Position numbers and translations under genes: made by a program | Notes under the pieces: model-generated | Told to the model about the DNA's origin: nothing | The model's database searches: none | What the model saw: the letters and a program-made list of their open reading frames with translations, nothing else | In this document: one piece after another, positions 1 through 6,297 of the stretch | How the letters are laid out: every line of letters starts with the position of its first letter | Numbering within the stretch: the stretch's first letter is position 1 | Assembly (NCBI GenBank): GCA_026394095.1 | Contig: JAPKYY010000430.1 | Span: 1-7,158, forward strand | Length of the DNA: 7,158 nt | Reading direction: 5' to 3' | Source: Acidobacteriota bacterium | GTDB lineage: Bacteria; Acidobacteriota; Terriglobia; Bryobacterales; Bryobacteraceae

Positions 1-401
1 ACTTCTCCGTCTGCAAAATAGACACCGAGTACAGTGGCATCAATTCTGGTGGGAGCCACCAGACCACCAGCAAAGAGTGTTTCAGTCGGAGTAATCTTCA
101 TAGAACGGGCGGAAAGCCCACCCGTTGAGTTGCGCCATACGTAGTCGAAGTAGCGGCCATTTGCGAACTGGAATCGTAGTGTACCTGACACCGACAAAAT
201 CCCGCCGCCAGTCAGATCTCGAACTTCAATCGATCCTCCTTTGACCGAGACGCGGCCAACGTGCGCCTCGCCGCTGATGGCGAGGTTGCAGTTCTTGCTG
301 GCAGGTGGCCGAATGGCCATTGGTGCACGCGATTCATCTGGGACGCGAGGCCCGAATTGACCTGAGATTGGAAGTACAAATAGAAGTGCCTGGACGAGCA
401 T
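1..401 (-). CDS. Exported protein of unknown function, C-terminus beyond the left edge
   Basis: An open minus-strand frame runs from an ATG at 401 to the left edge without a stop (133 codons visible). It starts MLVQALLFVLPISGQFG, a hydrophobic stretch that looks like a signal peptide or membrane anchor, although it lacks a basic N-region. The rest is rich in Gly, Ser, Thr and Val with alternating polar and hydrophobic residues (for example GGGILSVSGTLRFQF), suggesting a beta-rich extracytoplasmic fold; there is one Cys, near residue 38. I do not recognise a family. The start is uncertain: in-frame ATGs also lie at 428, where it would share the CATG with the divergent gene, and at 464, inside that gene. 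The 401 start has a short AGGG just upstream. The coding call rests on the uninterrupted frame and export-like N-terminus. Confidence 0.6.
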   Translation of the reverse strand, partial: MLVQALLFVLPISGQFGPRVPDESRAPMAIRPPASKNCNLAISGEAHVGRVSVKGGSIEVRDLTGGGILSVSGTLRFQFANGRYFDYVWRNSTGGLSARSMKITPTETLFAGGLVAPTRIDATVLGVYFADGE

Positions 402-426
402 GTACCCTATAGGATAAGAACTAAAC
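402..426. promoter_or_regulatory. 25-base divergent start region with imperfect palindrome
   Basis: This is all the DNA between the two divergent start codons at 401 (minus) and 427 (plus). It holds an AGGATAAG purine stretch at 411-418 that can serve as ribosome binding site for the plus gene, and CCTATAGG (406-413), a perfect 8-base palindrome that extends to 403-416 with one mismatched pair. It is too short for two separate promoters, so at least one promoter must lie inside a neighbouring coding region or a start codon is misplaced. I see no match to a Zur-type zinc operator. Regulatory role is inference. Confidence 0.3.
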
Positions 427-918
427 ATGAAGATTGCACTAATTTTGATCCTTAGCTCGTCCATAGTGTTTCCGCAGGGAAAGTCTCAGAAGGCACATGT
501 ACACGGGGCGGCACAAATCAGCATTGCCATGGAAGGGCTAAAGGGTGAAGTCGAGTTTGAGGCTCCAGCCGATGGCGTCATCGGATTTGAGTCTGAAGCC
601 AAAACGCCTGCTCAGAAAAAGCTGGTTCAGGATGCAATTACGACGCTCAAGAGCCGGGGCGGGGAACTCGTAATCTTCCCTGCGGCCTCTGCCTGCAAGC
701 TCACACCTAAAGAAGTAGAAGTGCACCGTGAAGGCCCACAACATGCCGAGGTGCATGCTCATTATGATTTGATCTGCAGCAAACCAATCAGCGGCGAGAT
801 CAAATTTGGTGTCACCAGATTGTTTCCAAAGACGCGTGAAGTCAGCGTAACCTTCGTCTCAGATCAGTCGCAGAAGAGCGCCAAAATCGTTGGCGATGCT
901 GGCGCCCTCAAGCCCTAG
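427..918 (+). CDS. zrgA: DUF2796/ZrgA-family exported zinc-binding-type protein
   Basis: The 163-residue product starts with a signal-peptide-like MKIALILILSSSIVFPQG and is then clearly of the DUF2796 (ZrgA) type: the mature N-terminus has the family's HVHGAAQ motif (His24, His26), followed by the GEVEFEAPADGVIGFE stretch (family pattern: lesPa..ivGFE), a KTPAQKK helix, a conserved Cys90 in AASACKL and Cys117 in YDLICSKP (probable disulfide pair), and the LFPKTREVSV C-terminal strand. Family members are periplasmic and are linked to zinc binding and uptake. Unlike most members, there is no long His/Asp-rich loop between the two Cys; only scattered His100, 106, 110 and 112 remain. No zinc transporter gene is adjacent. 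The 427 ATG is the first in frame (stop at 415-417). It ends convergently on the PqaA-like gene, sharing CTAG. Family call is firm; zinc role is by family knowledge. Confidence 0.85.
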   Translation: MKIALILILSSSIVFPQGKSQKAHVHGAAQISIAMEGLKGEVEFEAPADGVIGFESEAKTPAQKKLVQDAITTLKSRGGELVIFPAASACKLTPKEVEVHREGPQHAEVHAHYDLICSKPISGEIKFGVTRLFPKTREVSVTFVSDQSQKSAKIVGDAGALKP

Positions 919-923
919 GGCTT
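910..923. other. 14-base perfect palindrome at the convergent stop codons
   Basis: AAGCCCTAGGGCTT reads the same on both strands. Its centre CTAG (915-918) contains the TAG stop of the plus gene (916-918) and of the minus gene (915-917). As a result both proteins end in Lys-Pro-stop encoded by the same bases. As RNA it could fold as a 5-base stem with a CTAG loop in either direction, but no strong U-tract follows on either strand, so a classical bidirectional terminator is doubtful. Confidence 0.6.
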
Positions 924-2330
924 TACTGGTTTGGGAAAGGTAAAGGGATAGGTGTTCGGCACCACGCTCACCTCAGTTGTGAAGGTGTGTGGGTGCTTGG
1001 CACCTGAGTCGTAAATCAGTTCGACAAAGAACGCGGTGTAGCCGGTGGCGGGTTTGGGGAGTCTTGCCGTGTACTTGCCATTCACCAGTGCGACTGTCTC
1101 TGACTTCCAGGTGGCTTTGGTTTCTGTGAGCCGGAAGTCACGTGCCTTGGGATTGGTTACCTGCCACACCTTAATCGCTTTTGGAGCCTGTGGTGCTTTC
1201 ACTTCAATCGAACTGTCAGACTTGTTGATCTTCCAGGTGAAGTTGGGGCGAGGACGGTTGTTTGCTACCGAATCCATGAAGGCGACCAGGCTCTGTGTGA
1301 CCCCAATGGGCTCAAGGTTGTGCCGTGTGTTCGGCATGTAGCGGATATGCTTTTCACCCTGCAGTTTGTTGTAGTAAAACTGCGAACTGTCCGGCAGAAA
1401 GAAGTCATCGCCTGCGGAGTTGATAATCAACTTTGGCATCGTCAGCCGGTCGCGGTATTCGTAAGGTTCTTCGATCTTCATCAGGTTCTTGAACTGCTTG
1501 GTTCCAAGCCAGCCCATGATGTTCATGTCGGTGTAATCCTTGATCGCCGGCGCCCAGAAGCCATAGGCGCGGTAGTGGTGAATGAAGCTGGGCACCATGT
1601 TCAGCAGGTCGATCACCATGGGGGCAATCGCAATCACTCGTTTATCAACAGCTCCAATAGTCCAGGTAGTCCAGCCACGCTTGGAGGCGCCACCTACAAT
1701 GAAGCGATCGATATTCAACTCGCCGCCTTCTTTGGTTTTAAGGAAGGCTGTTACCGTATCCATGGCCCGCACGCCGGCTTTGGTCATCGGCAGGCGCAGC
1801 GGCCACTGATCGTCACCACCGCGCAGGTATTTGTCCCAGGTATAGGCAATGATGCCGTCTTCGCTGCGGGTCTTGGTTTCACCGGCAAACAGAAGGGGTT
1901 CGCTCGGGATCTGACGTAGCTCTGCCGCAATCATGCCGCTGTCTTTGGCAATCGCGATCATGAGCGGTGAGGGGTTAGGCTTGCCCCCGCGATTGTTGCC
2001 CCCATCCACCCAAAGCAGGGCGATGCCGGGCTTGGCATTAGCGGGCTTATAAATGTTGATGAAGTGCTTCCATTCCGGCTTGTCTACTTCTTTGGCTGAG
2101 CGCCAGGTCTGACTGGTCATCTCGATCGAAGAAACAGAAACGCCGCTGACATTTGTTGTGCCAACGGCGTTCCATTTAAAGCTCGGATCTGGAGTCTTGA
2201 CGTAGCGGTCGAGCGCGGTTTCACCGGCTATGCCGCTTACGGCAAGAACGAAAACACTACAAAGTAGCTGGGTTTGGAGCCTCAGGGTTGAGGCCGAGGT
2301 CGCGAATGGCTTGTGCGGCAGCATGAGCAT
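915..2330 (-). CDS. pqaA: Secreted PhoPQ-activated pathogenicity-related (PqaA/AidA) family hydrolase
   Basis: The product (471 residues from the ATG at 2330) belongs to the PhoPQ-activated pathogenicity-related protein family, alpha/beta-hydrolase-fold proteins that include Salmonella PqaA and Dictyostelium AidA. Visible family blocks: LLWVDGGNN (about 105-113), GGASKRGWTTW with nucleophile Ser216, VDKRVIAIAPMVIDLLNM, the YGFWAPAIKDY block, INSAGDDFFLPDSSQ with candidate acid Asp308/309, and MPNTRHNLEP with candidate catalytic His337. A C-terminal beta domain (about 360-471) follows. A signal peptide core LLCSVFVLAVSGIAG lies at about 22-36, so it is exported. The frame stays open back to 2483 inside aceE, but the signal peptide argues for the ATGs at 2330 or 2324 (or GTG at 2345); none has a strong ribosome binding site. 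It overlaps the aceE end by about 74 bases, suggesting an operon with translational coupling. The substrate is unknown. Confidence 0.88.
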   Translation of the reverse strand: MLMLPHKPFATSASTLRLQTQLLCSVFVLAVSGIAGETALDRYVKTPDPSFKWNAVGTTNVSGVSVSSIEMTSQTWRSAKEVDKPEWKHFINIYKPANAKPGIALLWVDGGNNRGGKPNPSPLMIAIAKDSGMIAAELRQIPSEPLLFAGETKTRSEDGIIAYTWDKYLRGGDDQWPLRLPMTKAGVRAMDTVTAFLKTKEGGELNIDRFIVGGASKRGWTTWTIGAVDKRVIAIAPMVIDLLNMVPSFIHHYRAYGFWAPAIKDYTDMNIMGWLGTKQFKNLMKIEEPYEYRDRLTMPKLIINSAGDDFFLPDSSQFYYNKLQGEKHIRYMPNTRHNLEPIGVTQSLVAFMDSVANNRPRPNFTWKINKSDSSIEVKAPQAPKAIKVWQVTNPKARDFRLTETKATWKSETVALVNGKYTARLPKPATGYTAFFVELIYDSGAKHPHTFTTEVSVVPNTYPFTFPKPVKP

Positions 2331-4953
2331 CCATTTTACCGTCACGAGCCAGCTTGGAGAGTGCTGCGGCAACAATTGATTCTGCATCCGTTTCAAAGAA
2401 GCGCCGCAGATATTGCCGATTTTCGGATCGCCCAAAGCCATCGGTTCCCAGTGCGGTGAGACGGCCACCGAGCCAGGGAGCAAGTTGGTCAGAGAGCAGC
2501 TTCAGGTATTCACTGGAAGCAATGATCGGGCCATTGGATCCGTCGAGAGCTTCTACCACGATCGGGCGGCGAGGAGTTTCTGTGGGGTGCAGGCGGTTCC
2601 AGCGTTCCACTTCAACCGCGTTGCGGCGCAGGTTCACATAGCTGGTGACAGACCAGGCGTCGGCAGCAATGTTGTACTTCTCAGCCAGAATGTCCTGGGC
2701 GCGAAGCACTTCGTTCAACATCGGGCCTGAACCCCAGAGCTGGATCGATGCTTCACCAAGCGTAGACTTGCGCAGTTTGTAGATACCACGACGGATTCCG
2801 TTTTCGAGATCGGGAATGTCCGTAGGCATGGCTGGCTGCGGGTAATTTTCGTTGTAGCAGGTGATGTAGTAGAAAATGTTCTCGCGGTTTTCATACATAC
2901 GGCGGATGCCGTCCTGAATGATCACAGCCATTTCATAGGCAAAGGCAGGATCGTAGCACTGGCAGGTGGGCACAACGCTAAACAGCACATGTGTGTGGCC
3001 ATCCTGGTGTTGCAGGCCTTCCCCGTTGAGTGTGGTGCGGCCAGCGGTACCGCCCATCATGAAGCCCTTGCCGCGGGAATCAGCGAAAGCCCAAACCTGA
3101 TCGCCCACACGCTGGAACCCGAACATCGAATAGTAGATGTAGAAGGGAATCATCGGCGTGTTGAGGTTGGCATAGGCCGTACCTGCGGCCGTAAAGCTGG
3201 CCATCGAGCCTGCTTCGGTGATGCCTTCTTCCAGAATCTGGCCGTCACGCGATTCCTTGTAGTACAGCAGCATGTCGCCATCCACCGGCTTGTAAAGCTG
3301 GCCCTGGCTTGCATAAATACCGACTTCACGGAATAGCGATTCCATACCGAAGGTGCGAGCTTCGTCAGGCACGATCGGCACTACAAACTTGCTCAGGGAT
3401 TTTTCTTTGAGCAGGTTCTTGAGGATACCCACAAATACTGCCGTCGTCGAAGCCGGACGCCCACCGGAGCCCTTCAGCGATTCGGCGAAAACACTAATCT
3501 CTGGTGCAGCAAGAGACCAGTTCCCTTCGTTTCGTGCCGGGATCGGGCCGCCCATTGCGGCACGCCGCTTCTGGATGTACTGAGCTTCTGGCGAGCTCTC
3601 TTCCGGTTTGTAGAAGCTGGCGGTCATTGCAGCTTCTGCCGGCACCGGGATGCTGAAGCGCTTGCGAACATATTCCAGTTCGCTCTCATTCAACTTCTTC
3701 GCGTTATGAGCAATGTTCTTGCCTTCACCCGCTTCTCCCATGCCATAGCCCTTGATGGTCTTCATCAGGATTACAGTTGGGCCGCCACGGTGATCGTAGG
3801 CACGCTTGAGAGCGTTGTAGACCTTGATTGGGTCATGGCCGCCACGCTTGAGGTTCTTGATATCCTCATCGCTCATATCGGCAACCAGTTCGGCCAGTTC
3901 CGGATACTTGCCGAAGAACTCGCTTCGTGCGTATGCCGGGCCCTTAACCTTGAAGTTCTGATATTCGCCGTCGACACACTCAGCCATACGTTTGATCAAC
4001 AGGCCGGATTTATCCTTGGCAAAGAGTCGATCCCAGTTGGAACCCCAAAGGCACTTGATCGTATTCCAGCCAGCGCCACGGAAGGCACCCTCCAGTTCCT
4101 GAATGATCGAACCATTCCCGCGCACCGGGCCATCAAGGCGCTGCAGATTGCAATTGATGATGAAGATCAGGTTGTCGAGCTTTTCGCGAGAGGCAAGTGT
4201 CAGCGCGCCGAGCGATTCTGGCTCGTCGCTCTCGCCGTCTCCGCCGATCATGATTACCTTGCGGTCGGTAACGGGGATCATGCCCCGGTTCTCGAGGTAA
4301 CGCAGGAAGCGGGCGTGATAGATCGAATTGATCGGGCCAAGGCCCATCGAGACGGTGGGGAATTGCCAGAAGTCCGGCATCAGCCAGGGGTGCGGGTAGC
4401 TGGAAAGGCCAGCCTGGTCCCGTAGTTCATGACGGAAGTTGATCAGGTGCTGATCGTTGAGGCGGCCTTCCAGATAAGCGCGTGCATAGACGCCGGGAGA
4501 GGCGTGGCCCTGATAGTAGACAAAATCGCCTGCCTGGGTTGAGCCGTCTGCTGCCTGAATCGAACCACGGAAGAAGTGATTGAATCCAACTTCAGAAATG
4601 GTTGCCAGCGAGGCAAAGGTGGAGATGTGTCCGCCAATGTTGTCGTCATACTTGTTGGCGCGAGCCACCATGGCCATCGCATTCCAACGCACAAAGGCCT
4701 TGATGCGACGCTCGATCTCGAGATCACCCGGGTAGGGTACTTCCTCCCAGGCTGGCACTGTGTTGATGTACGGCGTGTTCAACCTCATCGGCGCAGTCAC
4801 GCCTAATTGTGCCGCTCTGGTCATCAGCTGCTGCAGCAGTTCGCTGGCTCGCTCGGGACCTGTAATGTCGACGACCTGGTCGAGGGCTTCCAGCCACTCA
4901 GACGTTTCTTGTGCGTGAACGTCGACTTGAATCTCTGGCTTCGTGGTAATCAT
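2257..4953 (-). CDS. aceE: Pyruvate dehydrogenase E1 component, homodimeric type
   Basis: This encodes the thiamin-diphosphate enzyme that decarboxylates pyruvate and acetylates the lipoyl group of E2 in the cytoplasmic pyruvate dehydrogenase complex. The 898-residue length is close to the 887 of E. coli AceE and similarity is continuous. Visible features: N-terminal ETSEWLEALDQVV (E2-binding region type), FNHFFRG, YYQGHASPGVYARA with His150, the ThDP/Mg motif GDGESDEPES (238-247) through INCNLQRLDGP (NCN 267-269), loop KGYGMGEAGEGKNIAH with His416, DEARTFGMESLFREVGIY (530-547), ILEEGITEAG with the ThDP-activating Glu, MIPFYIYYSMFGFQR, GRTTLNGEGLQHQDGHTH (638-655) and the C-terminal VLGTDGFGRS-type block (ALGTDGFGRSE, 834-844). 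The frame extends upstream to 5292, but homology begins at the ATG at 4953, which lacks an obvious ribosome binding site. E2 and E3 genes are not adjacent; the next gene on the strand is the PqaA-like hydrolase. Confidence 0.97.
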   Translation of the reverse strand: MITTKPEIQVDVHAQETSEWLEALDQVVDITGPERASELLQQLMTRAAQLGVTAPMRLNTPYINTVPAWEEVPYPGDLEIERRIKAFVRWNAMAMVARANKYDDNIGGHISTFASLATISEVGFNHFFRGSIQAADGSTQAGDFVYYQGHASPGVYARAYLEGRLNDQHLINFRHELRDQAGLSSYPHPWLMPDFWQFPTVSMGLGPINSIYHARFLRYLENRGMIPVTDRKVIMIGGDGESDEPESLGALTLASREKLDNLIFIINCNLQRLDGPVRGNGSIIQELEGAFRGAGWNTIKCLWGSNWDRLFAKDKSGLLIKRMAECVDGEYQNFKVKGPAYARSEFFGKYPELAELVADMSDEDIKNLKRGGHDPIKVYNALKRAYDHRGGPTVILMKTIKGYGMGEAGEGKNIAHNAKKLNESELEYVRKRFSIPVPAEAAMTASFYKPEESSPEAQYIQKRRAAMGGPIPARNEGNWSLAAPEISVFAESLKGSGGRPASTTAVFVGILKNLLKEKSLSKFVVPIVPDEARTFGMESLFREVGIYASQGQLYKPVDGDMLLYYKESRDGQILEEGITEAGSMASFTAAGTAYANLNTPMIPFYIYYSMFGFQRVGDQVWAFADSRGKGFMMGGTAGRTTLNGEGLQHQDGHTHVLFSVVPTCQCYDPAFAYEMAVIIQDGIRRMYENRENIFYYITCYNENYPQPAMPTDIPDLENGIRRGIYKLRKSTLGEASIQLWGSGPMLNEVLRAQDILAEKYNIAADAWSVTSYVNLRRNAVEVERWNRLHPTETPRRPIVVEALDGSNGPIIASSEYLKLLSDQLAPWLGGRLTALGTDGFGRSENRQYLRRFFETDAESIVAAALSKLARDGKMDAHAAAQAIRDLGLNPEAPNPATL

Positions 4954-4998
4954 TGCTAAAGGGAATCTATTCTTTAATTTAGCTTGTTGGAGGTTGCG
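4954..4998. promoter_or_regulatory. 45-base divergent region between aceE and nitrilase gene
   Basis: This AT-richer gap must serve the starts of both aceE (minus) and the nitrilase-like gene (plus), unless promoters lie in the coding regions. On the plus strand a weak TTGCTA (4953-4958) and TAATTT (4975-4980) pair with 16-base spacing can be drawn, leaving a short leader. A small inverted repeat GAATctATTC lies at 4963-4972, flanked by AAA and TTT. None of these is strong; the promoter assignment is inference from position. Confidence 0.3.
4989..4993 (+). promoter_or_regulatory. Strong ribosome binding site deciding the nitrilase start
   Basis: GGAGG sits five bases before the ATG at 4999. 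It selects 4999 over the in-frame TTGs at 4984 and 4987, whose use would put this site inside the coding sequence. It is the clearest Shine-Dalgarno sequence in the window. Confidence 0.8.
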
Positions 4999-6288
4999 AT
5001 GGGGAAACGAAGTCTCACCGGACGATGGATTCTTTCGATAGCGTTCATCGCCAACGCTTGGGTAAGCCTCGCTCACGAGGACAATGGCAACCGGGAAGAA
5101 TGGCAAATCTGGAGCCCCCGGCTCGAGCAGAAACCCGCTGGAATCAAGCTTCCCGACGGTAGTTTGATCCTGACAGCGGCGGCGAGTCCGGCTGCATTTG
5201 GCGGCTGGGTAAAGTCGGTAAAAGGCATTCAGCCGGGTCTCTGGTTTCGCTTCGAAGCCGAATATCAGGTGGAAGGACTTCGCCGCCCTCACAATCAGGT
5301 TTTGGTTCGTCTGCAGTGGAAAGACTCAAAGTGGGATCCGGTTGGAGACCCTGAATACGCCTGGCGCGAAGAAAAATCTGGCCCCTGGACAAGAGTTTGG
5401 GAAGAGGTTCAGGCTCCGGCCAATGCCAAGTTTGCCGAATTGCAGCTGTGGCTTTACGATGCCGGGCAAGGCGCGGTTGTGTTTCGCAATCCGGCACTTG
5501 AGCTAACCGATGCCCCACCGTCTCGTCCGGTTCGCCTGTCGAGCCTGAATTTTCGTCCCAGCGGGGCCGAAGGTGGCGAGGCAAATGTTCGCAATCTGGC
5601 CGCTATGGCCCGCTCGCAGATCACCAGGCCGGTAGACCTGATGGTTTTCGGTGAGGGCGTAACTGTTGTCGGCTCTGTCAAAAAATATGCCGAAGTGGCT
5701 GAGGCGGCCAACGGATACACAGCCAGGATTTTGGGTGAGCTGGCTCGCGAAAAGAAAAGCTACATCGTTGCAGGCATCTACGAGAAGGAAGGAGACTTCC
5801 TCTACAACACCGCCATTCTGCTCGACCGGGAAGGGAAGCTGGCCGGCAAGTATCGAAAAGTGATGTTGCCGCGCGAAGAGATCGAGCGTGGCTTGTCCCC
5901 CGGCGACAAAATGATGGTCTTCGATACCGACTTCGGCAAATTGGGAATCATGGTTTGCTACGACGTCTTTTTTGCCGAACCTTCGAAATTGCTAGCCATG
6001 CAAGGTGCAGAAGTTGTTGCGATGCCGATCTGGGGTGGCAACGAATGGCTGGCCAAGGCCCGGAGTATTGAAGGCCGCTTCACGCTGGTTGCCAGCGGCT
6101 ACGATCATCCAACCTACGTCCAGGATCCGATGGGAGAACGCTTGAGTGAAGCAAAAACCAACGGCAGTGCCGCCTATGCAGAGGTCGATCTCAACCACAG
6201 CCACCGCGAAAAGTTTCTTGGCGACATGAAAGCTCGAAGGATGCGCGAAACTCGTCTCGATCTGTCGATCAACCCACAGAAACCCTAG
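4999..6288 (+). CDS. Secreted carbon-nitrogen hydrolase (nitrilase superfamily) with N-terminal accessory domain
   Basis: The 429-residue product has a signal peptide (MGKRSLTGRWILSIAFIANAW..SLA, cleavage near 25), then a Trp-rich region of about 145 residues (30-172) with alternating strands such as GLWFRFEAEYQVEG, LVRLQWKD and AELQLWLYDAG, likely a carbohydrate-binding-like beta-sandwich. The nitrilase domain follows (about 178-405) with the complete Glu-Lys-Cys triad: Glu219 in MVFGEGVT, Lys287 in KYRKVMLP, and Cys320 in GIMVCYDVFFAEP. Further family blocks are YIVAGIYEKEGDFLYNTAILLDREG-type strands, AEVVAMPIWGG and a late VQDPMGERLSEA strand. Such enzymes hydrolyse amides, ureides or nitriles; substrate cannot be read here. 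Export of this superfamily is less usual, since most members are cytoplasmic. The gene is divergent from aceE and ends convergently on the DUF1259-phosphatase gene, overlapping its stop at CTAG. Confidence 0.88.
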   Translation: MGKRSLTGRWILSIAFIANAWVSLAHEDNGNREEWQIWSPRLEQKPAGIKLPDGSLILTAAASPAAFGGWVKSVKGIQPGLWFRFEAEYQVEGLRRPHNQVLVRLQWKDSKWDPVGDPEYAWREEKSGPWTRVWEEVQAPANAKFAELQLWLYDAGQGAVVFRNPALELTDAPPSRPVRLSSLNFRPSGAEGGEANVRNLAAMARSQITRPVDLMVFGEGVTVVGSVKKYAEVAEAANGYTARILGELAREKKSYIVAGIYEKEGDFLYNTAILLDREGKLAGKYRKVMLPREEIERGLSPGDKMMVFDTDFGKLGIMVCYDVFFAEPSKLLAMQGAEVVAMPIWGGNEWLAKARSIEGRFTLVASGYDHPTYVQDPMGERLSEAKTNGSAAYAEVDLNHSHREKFLGDMKARRMRETRLDLSINPQKP

Positions 6289-6297
6289 TGTTTGTGT
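6276..6297. other. Imperfect palindrome at second convergent stop junction
   Basis: The core 6280-6293 (AAACCCTAGTGTTT) is a 14-base palindrome with one mismatched pair, centred on CTAG (6285-6288), which holds the TAG stops of both convergent genes. It extends outward past a G/G mismatch with three more pairs (6276-6278 with 6295-6297). A hairpin is possible in RNA from either strand but no long U-tract follows, so terminator function is uncertain. Confidence 0.45.

Noticed and set aside
402..426. Zur-type zinc operator upstream of the ZrgA-like gene
   Set aside because: The near-palindrome at 403-416 does not resemble the AT-rich GTTAT..ATAAC type of Zur box.
910..923. Classical intrinsic terminator between the convergent genes
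   Set aside because: The palindrome leaves only a 5-base stem with a 4-base loop, and neither strand has a run of T after it.
1320..1919. 199-codon open frame on the plus strand
   Set aside because: It is antisense to the catalytic core of the PqaA-like gene, with no ribosome binding site or recognisable family.
2331..2483. Upstream in-frame extension of the PqaA-like gene
   Set aside because: It lies wholly inside the conserved C-terminal part of aceE and would bury the signal peptide about 70 residues into the protein.
3706..4425. 239-codon open frame on the plus strand
   Set aside because: It is antisense to the most conserved part of aceE; its sequence looks like a codon-bias shadow and has no recognisable domain.
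4954..5292. Upstream in-frame extension of aceE by 113 codons
   Set aside because: It lies antisense to the signal peptide and N-terminal domain of the nitrilase gene, its peptide does not resemble any AceE, and homology begins at the Met at 4953.
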